DNA of 45,796 nt from Nocardiopsis xinjiangensis YIM 90004. GTDB lineage: Bacteria > Actinomycetota > Actinomycetes > Streptosporangiales > Streptosporangiaceae. Position numbers and translations under genes: made by a program. The stretch covers positions 181,034 through 226,829 of the forward strand of contig NZ_ANBE01000011.1 in the NCBI RefSeq assembly GCF_000341145.1. Reading direction: 5' to 3'. The first letter of the stretch is position 1, and every line of letters begins with the position of its first letter. Shown piece by piece: positions 40,344-45,796 of the stretch. The notes under the pieces were generated by a model. The model saw only the letters and a program-made list of their open reading frames with translations, ran no database searches and was not told the origin of the DNA.

Positions 40344-41129
40344 ATGCACAGATCCACCATGCCGCAGCGACGCTGGTACGGCCTCCTCCTCTCGGTCGTG
40401 TTCCTCGGCGTGCTCTCCGTGATCGGGGTCCTGGGCACCCGCTGGGCGATCGACCGGGCCGACGTCCCCCTCCCCAGCACACCGTGGGGACCCGAATGCA
40501 CCGTGACGGTCGGCGAGGAGCAGATCCAGCTCGAGCGCGAACAGGCCCGACGCGCCACCACCGCCGCCGTGGCCGCCGATCAGGGTGAGGACTCCCCCGT
40601 CCGGGCCCCCGATACCAGCGATGTGCCCGACGACGCCATGGCCGTGCTGCAGGACGGCCCGGAGGAGGACGCCGGCCCGTCGCTGACCTGCCGCTCCACC
40701 AAGAACCCGGATCTGGAGGTGGAGGAGGAGCTGGAACCGTCCGGGCTGACGCCGCGTGCGCAGAACCTCAAGGACGGCATCGAGGAGGTCTACGCCGATC
40801 CGAGCCTGGGCGGCTACGAACCCGGCGGCTACGACACCGGCCACGGTGAGGGCTCCGCGCACTACGACGGACGCGCCATCGACGCCTTCTTCCGTCCGGT
40901 CAACGAGGAGAACCGGCGTGCGGGCTGGGTGATGGCGCACTGGCTGATCGCCCACGCCCCCGACCACGAGATCGACGTCATCATCTTCGACGACCGGATC
41001 TGGAGCACGTACCACCCGTCGATGGGCTGGCGCGACTACGAGGCCGATCCCGACAACGAGATCCTGCGCCACCTCGACCACGTGCACGTGGACGTACAGG
41101 CCGGCGACGAGGGCTCCGAGGACGCCTGA
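40344..41129 (+). CDS. Membrane-anchored protein with a C-terminal D,D-peptidase-like (ARB_07466-type) domain
   Basis: 261 residues. One N-terminal membrane anchor (WYGLLLSVVFLGVLSVIGVL, about 11-30), then a long acidic linker, then a globular domain from about 133: LKDGIEEVYADPSLGG, HGEGSAHYDGRAIDAFFRP (about 166-184), WVMAHWLIAHAPDHEIDVII, RHLDHVHVDV (about 243-252). The HxxG-x-AID and DHVHV elements are those of the Zn-metallopeptidase-like ARB_07466 C-terminal domain that acts on cell-wall or protein substrates outside the cell. Topology places the domain in the periplasm-like exterior. The exact substrate is unknown. Confidence 0.7.
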   Translation: MHRSTMPQRRWYGLLLSVVFLGVLSVIGVLGTRWAIDRADVPLPSTPWGPECTVTVGEEQIQLEREQARRATTAAVAADQGEDSPVRAPDTSDVPDDAMAVLQDGPEEDAGPSLTCRSTKNPDLEVEEELEPSGLTPRAQNLKDGIEEVYADPSLGGYEPGGYDTGHGEGSAHYDGRAIDAFFRPVNEENRRAGWVMAHWLIAHAPDHEIDVIIFDDRIWSTYHPSMGWRDYEADPDNEILRHLDHVHVDVQAGDEGSEDA

Positions 41130-41203
41130 GCCGGCCGCACCGGCACGCACGAGGGGACGGGGCCCGGCGGCGCGGACCCGTCCGCCTCGGCGTTGGGCAA
41201 GGC

Positions 41204-41413
41204 TCACTCTTCGAGGCGGAACCCCACCTTCAGACCCACCTGGTAGTGGGCGACCTCGCCCTCCTCTATGTGGCCGCGCACCTCGGTGACCTCGAACCAG
41301 TCCAGACTGCGCAGGGTCGCGGAGGCGCGGCTGATCGCGTTGCGGATCGCCTGGTCCACGCCCTCCTGCGAGGTCCCGACGATCTCCGTGACTCGATAGG
41401 TGTTGTCGGACAT
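41204..41413 (-). CDS. Dodecin (flavin-storage protein)
   Basis: 69 residues, the usual dodecin size. The pattern TYRVTEIVGTSQEGVDQAIR, then ISRASATLRSLDWFEVTEVR, then GEVAHYQVGLKVGFRLE, matches the family. The Trp of LDWFEV is the flavin-stacking residue and the Gln of YQVGLKV contacts the isoalloxazine ring. It forms a dodecameric shell that stores FMN or riboflavin derivatives. ATG 41413 is supported by its position and length. It points away from the structured RNA gene upstream. Nothing in the sequence indicates flavin regulation. Confidence 0.93.
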   Translation of the reverse strand: MSDNTYRVTEIVGTSQEGVDQAIRNAISRASATLRSLDWFEVTEVRGHIEEGEVAHYQVGLKVGFRLEE

Positions 41414-41710
41414 GGCAACCTCTCGTGTCGATCGGTGCAGCCGGCCGCCCCGCCGGCGGCCTCGTTCACCCCCTGCCCCCGCGTCCCGTGGACCACACGG
41501 GGACCGAACGCACGCGCGGGACCGAGCAGGAGTTCTTGACCCGGCTTGACCGGGACGTGGAGCCCGACCGGCGCCCACATGACCCGCAGCATCCTCCGTT
41601 TGCCCCGGGCACGGCCCCGAATCTGCGCCCATGAAGCGATTTCGGACACGAGGCGGAACGAAATCCCTTGTCCTGGCGGGACTCTCCCGAGACAACGTCG
41701 TAACTGACTC

Positions 41711-41742
41711 TTGACGTACAGAGGGGCACATCGGTGTACATT
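41711..41742 (+). promoter_or_regulatory. Candidate promoter of the C-loop RNA
   Basis: TTGACG at 41711-41716 is a strong -35-like box. Candidate -10 elements are TGTACA (41735-41740, 18-bp spacing) or TACATT (41737-41742, 20-bp). The 297 bp between the dodecin start and the -35 box contain no recognised gene. Confidence 0.55.
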
Positions 41743-41857
41743 GGGAACAGCGCTTCGGTCCCCCGTCGGAGCGCGGGGCGATGTTTCGAGCCCCCGTCGG
41801 AACATCGCGTGCGGCGCCGGGTGGTTTGCCCCCGTAACCACCCGGCGCCACTTTTTT
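41743..41857 (+). ncRNA. 6C-like structured small RNA with three C-rich hairpin loops
   Basis: Three hairpins follow the promoter. Hairpin 1: GCGCTTCG (41750-41757) pairs with CGGAGCGC (41767-41774), one U-G pair, loop GUCCCCCGU. Hairpin 2: GCGATGTTTCG (41778-41788) pairs with CGGAACATCGC (41798-41808), one U-G pair, loop AGCCCCCGU. Hairpin 3: GGCGCCGGGTGGTT (41813-41826) pairs perfectly with its complement (41836-41849), loop UGCCCCCGU, followed by a T-run (41852-41857), so it is also the terminator. Every loop has nine bases and ends CCCCCGU. C-rich loops in a short actinobacterial RNA are the defining feature of the 6C RNA (Rfam), which pairs with G-rich mRNA leaders. It has no coding frame and lies between dodecin and a small protein gene. 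Confidence 0.82.
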
Positions 41858-41932
41858 GTGCACCCGGTACGCTGCAGCCGGTACCGGCGCAGAGGCGTCG
41901 GAGCACATTCACCGACACGAGGGGGCCACACG

Positions 41933-42139
41933 ATGAACACCACCGAGCCGCAGTGCTCGCGGCGGGACTGCCGCGCCGGGGCCGAGTGGGCACTCGTGTG
42001 GAACAACCCCAAGCTGCACACCCCGGACCGCCGCAAGGTGTGGACGGCCTGCGGCGAGCACCGCGAGTACCTGGCCAACTTCCTGGACATGCGCGGGTTC
42101 CTGCGCGAGACCGTGGCCTGGGACGAGTTCGAGGGCTGA
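41933..42139 (+). CDS. Small conserved protein with zinc-ribbon-like cysteines
   Basis: 68 residues. ATG 41933 starts MNTTEPQCSRRDCRAGAEWA, then LVWNNPKLHTPDRRKVWTAC and GEHREYLANFLDMRGFLRET. Metal-binding candidates are the C-x4-C pair (CSRRDC) and the CGEH element, which together could coordinate zinc. Proteins of this pattern and size occur widely in actinomycetes as hypothetical proteins. I know no experimental function. It starts 76 bp after the RNA terminator. Confidence 0.75.
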   Translation: MNTTEPQCSRRDCRAGAEWALVWNNPKLHTPDRRKVWTACGEHREYLANFLDMRGFLRETVAWDEFEG

Positions 42140-42185
42140 GCCCGCCGGTCCGATTGCTGCCGCGCCGGCCCGGGCGGGACCGGCT

Positions 42186-42773
42186 TCACCACCGGTTGCG
42201 GGCGCGGTCCAGCTCCTCGGGGGTGTCGCAATCGGTCACGGCACGGTCGTCGGCGGGACGGACCCGCCGGGGCTCCATGGGGCCGAACAGGCCGCGCAGG
42301 GAAGCGCCCTCATAGCTCCGCAGTGCGGTGCGCAGGGCGTCGGTGTGCCAGAGGCCGGTGAGCCACTGGGGGTGTCCGACGGTGTCGGCGTAGACGGCGC
42401 CGGGGCCCGGGGCCGCGGCCCTCTCCAAGGCGGCCAGATCGGCCGCGCCCAGATGGGGCAGGTCGGCCGCGAGCAGGGCCGTGTACGGGGCGTGCACACG
42501 GGCCAGACCGGCGCGCAGGGCGGGTACGGGGCCGCCGCCGGGGGGATCCTCACGGACGTACTCCGCCGCCGGGCTGGGGCGCTCGGGGCCGACCACGACC
42601 ACGTGCGTGTCGGGGCGGTGGGTCCGCACGGCCGCCACGACCCTTTCGAGCAGAGTGTGCCCGCCCACGACGAGCCCGGGTTTGTCGGCACCGCCCATCC
42701 GGCGGGCCGCCCCTCCGGCGAGGACGACGGCGGCCAGTACGGGCCCGTGCGGATCAGGGTCGGTGCGGTGCAT
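42186..42773 (-). CDS. mobA: Molybdenum cofactor guanylyltransferase
   Basis: 195 residues. The nucleotidyltransferase signature VVLAGGAARRMGGADKPGLV (about 13-32) starts the protein; LLAADLPHLGAADL (about 95-108) provides the metal-binding Asp. The C-terminus has VRPADDRAVTDCDTPEELDR, typical of MobA. It attaches GMP to molybdopterin. ATG 42773 is the family start; the much longer frame to 43511 is antisense to nothing but overlaps rtcB on the same strand in another frame. moaA lies 2.7 kb away on the same strand, so the area carries Moco genes, with rtcB and the amidohydrolase between. Confidence 0.9.
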   Translation of the reverse strand: MHRTDPDPHGPVLAAVVLAGGAARRMGGADKPGLVVGGHTLLERVVAAVRTHRPDTHVVVVGPERPSPAAEYVREDPPGGGPVPALRAGLARVHAPYTALLAADLPHLGAADLAALERAAAPGPGAVYADTVGHPQWLTGLWHTDALRTALRSYEGASLRGLFGPMEPRRVRPADDRAVTDCDTPEELDRARNRW

Positions 42774-42785
42774 GCTCCCAGCATG

Positions 42786-42821
42786 GCGCACCTGCCCGGG
42801 CACCGTGCCGGGCAGGTGCGC
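42786..42821 (-). terminator. Hairpin immediately after rtcB
   Basis: GCGCACCTGCCCGG and its complement form a 17-bp stem with a single bulged G and a short loop (42786-42821), starting 3 bp after the rtcB stop. The mobA start is only 12 bp beyond it, so it may also attenuate read-through into mobA. Confidence 0.7.
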
Positions 42822-42823
42822 TC

Positions 42824-44011
42824 TCAACCCTTGACGCAGATCACCTGGCGCAGGTGGGCGACGACCTCGACCAGGTCGGTCTGGGCCGCCATGACCGACT
42901 CCAGGTCCTTGTAGGCGCCGGGGATCTCGTCGATGACACCGGTGTCCTTGCGGCACTCCACGCCCCGGGTCTGTTCGAGCAGGTCGCGGCGGGAGAAGGT
43001 GCGGCGGGCCTTGTTGCGGCTCATGCGGCGGCCGGCGCCGTGGGAAGCGGAGTTGAACGAGTCCGGGTTGCCCAGCCCGCGGACGATGTAGGTGCCGGTG
43101 GCCATGCTTCCGGGGATCACGCCGTACTCGCCCCGGCCCGCGCGGATGGCGCCCTTGCGGGTGACGAGCAGGTCGACACCGTCGTAGGTCTCCTCGGCCA
43201 CGTAGTTGTGGTGGCAGGAGATCCACTGTTCGAAGGTCGTGTGCGGGATCTGCTCGAGGACGGCGCGGCAGGCCAGGGCCATCATGACGTCCCGGTTGCG
43301 CTTGGCGTACTCCTGGGCCCAGAACAGGTCGCGGCGGTAGGCCTCCATCTGCGGGGTCCGGGAGACGAAAACGGCCAGGTCGCGGTCGGGCAGGTCCTGG
43401 TTGTGCGGCAGGGAACGGGCCTGCTCGATGTGGTGGGCGGCCAGTTCGTTGCCGATGTTGCGCGAGCCCGAGTGGAGCACGATCCACACCCGCCCGTCGT
43501 CGTCCAGGCACACCTCGAGGAAGTGGTTGCCCCCGCCGAGGGTGCCCATCTGGCGATGGGCGCGGTCACGGCGGTGGTGCACGCTCGGGGCCAGGTCCTC
43601 GAAGGCCGACCAGAAGCGGTCCCAGTCGCGTTCGTCCAGCAGTGGAAGGGAGGCCGGGTCGACCTCTTCACCGTGCATGTCGAAGCCGACGGGAACGACC
43701 GCCTCCAGGGCCGAGCGCACGCGGCGCAGGTCCTCGGGCAGGTCCTCGGCGCGCAGTCCGGTGCGCACCGCGGTCATCCCGCAGCCGATGTCGACGCCGA
43801 CCGCGGCGGGGCTGACGGCGTCGCGCATGGCGATCACCGACCCCACCGTGGCCCCCTTGCCGAAGTGCACGTCGGGCATGACGGCCAGGCCGTGCACCCA
43901 GGGGACCGCGCTGATGTTGCGGAGCTGGCCCATCACCTGATCGTCGACGTCGTCGGGTCCGGCCCACATGCGGATGGGCACGCGGGTGCCGGGCACCTCC
44001 TGGTAGGACAT
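42824..44011 (-). CDS. rtcB: RNA-splicing ligase RtcB
   Basis: 395 residues, the shorter RtcB class. The Mn-binding and guanylylation residues sit in GVDIGCGMTAVRT (Cys of DIGCG), QMGTLGGGNHFLE (the Asn-His pair), VLHSGSRNIG and SCHHNYV. The histidine that is GMP-modified is in NSASHGAGRRMSR. It joins 2',3'-cyclic-phosphate or 3'-phosphate RNA ends to 5'-OH ends in RNA repair or tRNA splicing. A strong AGGAGGAGGTG lies before ATG 44011. No RtcA or archease gene is in view. Neighbours suggest no specific partner. Confidence 0.94.
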   Translation of the reverse strand: MSYQEVPGTRVPIRMWAGPDDVDDQVMGQLRNISAVPWVHGLAVMPDVHFGKGATVGSVIAMRDAVSPAAVGVDIGCGMTAVRTGLRAEDLPEDLRRVRSALEAVVPVGFDMHGEEVDPASLPLLDERDWDRFWSAFEDLAPSVHHRRDRAHRQMGTLGGGNHFLEVCLDDDGRVWIVLHSGSRNIGNELAAHHIEQARSLPHNQDLPDRDLAVFVSRTPQMEAYRRDLFWAQEYAKRNRDVMMALACRAVLEQIPHTTFEQWISCHHNYVAEETYDGVDLLVTRKGAIRAGRGEYGVIPGSMATGTYIVRGLGNPDSFNSASHGAGRRMSRNKARRTFSRRDLLEQTRGVECRKDTGVIDEIPGAYKDLESVMAAQTDLVEVVAHLRQVICVKG

Positions 44012-44121
44012 CGCCGGTTCACCTCCTCCTGGGTCGGATCATGGACGGCGCGGGTCCGGGGCGCCACCGCACATCGAGCCAGAGTCGGAGGGCAACGGCA
44101 ACCGGTTTTCCCCGCGCGGAG

Positions 44122-45405
44122 TCAGCCGGCGCCGGTGAGCGTGTCCTTGTACACGCGCCCGTCCTTGACGATGACGGCCAGGGCGTGGGCGGGATCGGCG
44201 AGGATGCTCAGGTCCTGGACGGGATCGCCTTCCACGAGCAGCACGTCGGCCCAGGCGCCGGTGTCGATCACGCCCAGGCGTGCGTCCCGGTAGGGGTCCC
44301 GTGCTCCGGCCAGGGCGAAGAGCTCGGCGTTGCCGGAGGTAGCGGTGCGCAGGGCCTCCACGGAGCTGAAGCCGAACTCGGTGTGCAGGCGCACGAACAT
44401 GTCGATCTGGCGGTGGGCCGCGGCGGGGTCCAGCAGCAGGTCGGTGCCGAAGGCCAGGCGGACGTCGAACCGGCGTGCCCATTCCAGAGTCCGGGCGACT
44501 CCGTCGCAGATCTCCTCGTTCTTGGCCCTCGATTCGGGTGAGGCGTAGACGTGGTCGCTCTCCAGGAAAGGCTGGGTACTCAGCCACACATCGTTCTCGG
44601 CGAGCAACGCAATGGTCTCCTCGTCGGCCAGATGTCCGTGTTCGATCGAGCGGACCCCGGCCTCGACCGCGCGGCGGACACCTGTGACGTTGTAGACGTG
44701 CACGGCCACATAGGTGCCCCAGTCCTGGGCGGCCTGGACAGCGGCACGGAGTTCGTCGCGGGTGTACTGGACCACGTCGAGGGGATCGTAGTTGGAGGCC
44801 GCTCCCCCGCCGGCCATGACCTTGATCTGGCTGGCGCCCTTCTTGAGCTGTTCCCGTACAGCGGTCAGCACCTGGGGGCGCCCGTCGGCGATCCTGGTCA
44901 AGCCGATGTCCTCGGCTCTGGAAGGCGTGCCGCCCAGAGGCAGCGGGGTTTCATGGACCGCGGAGAAGTCACCGTGTCCGGCGGTCTGGGAGACAGTGGC
45001 CTGACTGGGGTAGATGCGTGGCCCCGGAAAGAGCCCTGCGTCGAGGACCTTCTTGAGGGCGCCGGTGTCGCCACCCATGTCGCGCACGGTGGTGAAACCG
45101 CGCATGAGCATGCCTGCGGCCTCGGCCAAGGCGTTGTAATACCCCAGTCCGGTGGGCCCCAGCAGCAGTTCGGCCTGTGTGGAACCGATGCCGAACAGGT
45201 GCACGTGCGCATCGGTGAGGCCGGGCATGAGGACCCGGCCCTCCGCGTCGATCACACGGGCCTCGGGGTCGGGGCGGGTGGCGGGGTCGGCGATACGGCG
45301 GTTCTCGATATAGACGTCGCGGAGCTGCGAGAGCTCCTCGCGCGCACCGTCGAAGACCCGTACGCCACGGAACAGAACGGGTTCGCAAGCCTGTACGGTA
45401 CTCAT
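44122..45405 (-). CDS. Metal-dependent amidohydrolase
   Basis: 427 residues from ATG 45405; the frame upstream lacks homology. Metal ligands: DAHVHLFG (the HxH of strand 1), the Lys of QIKVMAGGG (potential carbamylated Lys), VAVHVYN, IEHGHL, and the Asp of LAFGTDLLLD. The C-terminal beta-sandwich ends GAWADVLLVEGDPVQDLSIL. This is the general amidohydrolase/imidazolonepropionase-like group that hydrolyses cyclic amides, amidines or dipeptides (Xaa-Pro-like peptides are one known class). The substrate cannot be fixed. It lies between moaA and rtcB on the same strand, about 110 bp from rtcB. Confidence 0.85.
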   Translation of the reverse strand: MSTVQACEPVLFRGVRVFDGAREELSQLRDVYIENRRIADPATRPDPEARVIDAEGRVLMPGLTDAHVHLFGIGSTQAELLLGPTGLGYYNALAEAAGMLMRGFTTVRDMGGDTGALKKVLDAGLFPGPRIYPSQATVSQTAGHGDFSAVHETPLPLGGTPSRAEDIGLTRIADGRPQVLTAVREQLKKGASQIKVMAGGGAASNYDPLDVVQYTRDELRAAVQAAQDWGTYVAVHVYNVTGVRRAVEAGVRSIEHGHLADEETIALLAENDVWLSTQPFLESDHVYASPESRAKNEEICDGVARTLEWARRFDVRLAFGTDLLLDPAAAHRQIDMFVRLHTEFGFSSVEALRTATSGNAELFALAGARDPYRDARLGVIDTGAWADVLLVEGDPVQDLSILADPAHALAVIVKDGRVYKDTLTGAG

Positions 45406-45554
45406 CCCGCGCTCCTCACATCGGGCCCGCCGCTCCGGGCGAGGCGAGTCCGAGTGCCATACCCGCACCGGTGTGCTGCCACCCCTGGTCATGAACGCGG
45501 ACGGGCGCCGAGGCGGTCGGTACCGCCCCGGCGCCCTGAGAGCCGCCGATCGGC

Positions 45555-45796
45555 TCAGCCGCCGATCGCCGACATGGGCCGGGCCGGCTGCAGGAAGCTG
45601 GGGTCGTTGATGCCGTGGCCGGGCAGCTTGGGAGCCACGGCGGCCTTCCAGCGTTCGGCGATCTCCTCGTCGGTGGCGCCCTCGCGCAGCGGGGTGCGCA
45701 GGTCCGACTCCTCTCGGGCGAAGAGGCAGTTGCGCACCTGGCCGTCGGCGGTCAGGCGCACGCGGTCGCAGGCCCCGCAGAAGGGGCGGGGGGCCG
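45555..45796 (-). CDS. moaA: GTP 3',8-cyclase MoaA, C-terminal part
   Basis: The gene runs off the right end; about 80 codons remain. The visible part starts PFCGACDRVRLTADGQVRNC, the C-terminal [4Fe-4S] site (C-x2-C-x13-C) of MoaA, and ends with the essential double Gly (MSAIGG). MoaA rearranges GTP in the first step of molybdopterin synthesis. Combined with mobA in the same window, this points to a Moco cluster on the right side. Confidence 0.93.
   Translation of the reverse strand, partial: APRPFCGACDRVRLTADGQVRNCLFAREESDLRTPLREGATDEEIAERWKAAVAPKLPGHGINDPSFLQPARPMSAIGG

Overview
The window is chromosomal DNA from a high-GC actinomycete. Nearly every codon ends in G or C, many genes start with GTG, and the gene families are typical of filamentous Actinobacteria: an aceA/ramB pair, a Fur-type regulator beside a catalase, a dodecin, an LCP ligase, a SEC-C protein and a 6C-like small RNA. 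The overall flavour suggests Nocardiopsis or a close relative, but that is inference without a database search. I see no rRNA, tRNA, CRISPR array, transposase or phage gene. Both ends cut through a gene: the tail of a biotin-dependent carboxyltransferase on the left and the tail of MoaA on the right.

Layout. 1-2.0 kb holds the end of a PxpC/KipA-type carboxyltransferase followed by a biotin carrier protein and a biotin carboxylase. 2.0-4.2 kb is a self-regulated efflux operon (MFS pump plus TetR) with two near-identical palindromic operators on its promoter. 4.4-8.9 kb, on the minus strand, is the most interesting block. A nucleotidyl-cyclase-like protein, a P-loop NTPase-like protein and an SPFH-like protein are encoded by overlapping genes, with a Crp-type cyclic-nucleotide-binding regulator upstream. 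The C-terminus of the cyclase-like protein and the N-terminus of the NTPase carry the same short RHIM-like/amyloid-signalling motif, the arrangement expected of an NLR-like sensor and its effector. 9.1-19.6 kb is a mixed region: a DUF2267 fusion, a SEC-C protein, fur-katA with an ankyrin gene, a large tail-anchored protein of unknown function, a TetR regulator, a thioesterase-like protein and a CPBP protease.

19.8-23.3 kb carries a small lipoprotein, isocitrate lyase (aceA) and the divergent regulator ramB. 23.4-26.8 kb is a ruined hexuronate catabolic locus: remnants of a TRAP transporter permease, glucuronate isomerase and fructuronate reductase are joined end to end, followed by intact mannonate dehydratase and 2-keto-3-deoxygluconate kinase genes. 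27-29 kb has an acyl-CoA dehydrogenase and a YjbR protein. 29.2-33.4 kb is a LysR-controlled cluster of a CitMHS carboxylate transporter and a two-subunit AtuA-type protein. 33.3-37.4 kb contains an MFS/GntR divergent pair, an RraA-family aldolase and a double-length Lrp regulator.

37.8-45.8 kb is housekeeping and envelope: an LCP ligase, two membrane proteins, dodecin, a structured RNA with three identical C-rich loops, a small zinc-ribbon-like protein, mobA, rtcB, an amidohydrolase and moaA. A roughly 100-bp intergenic repeat occurs twice, at about 14.6 and 29.0 kb.
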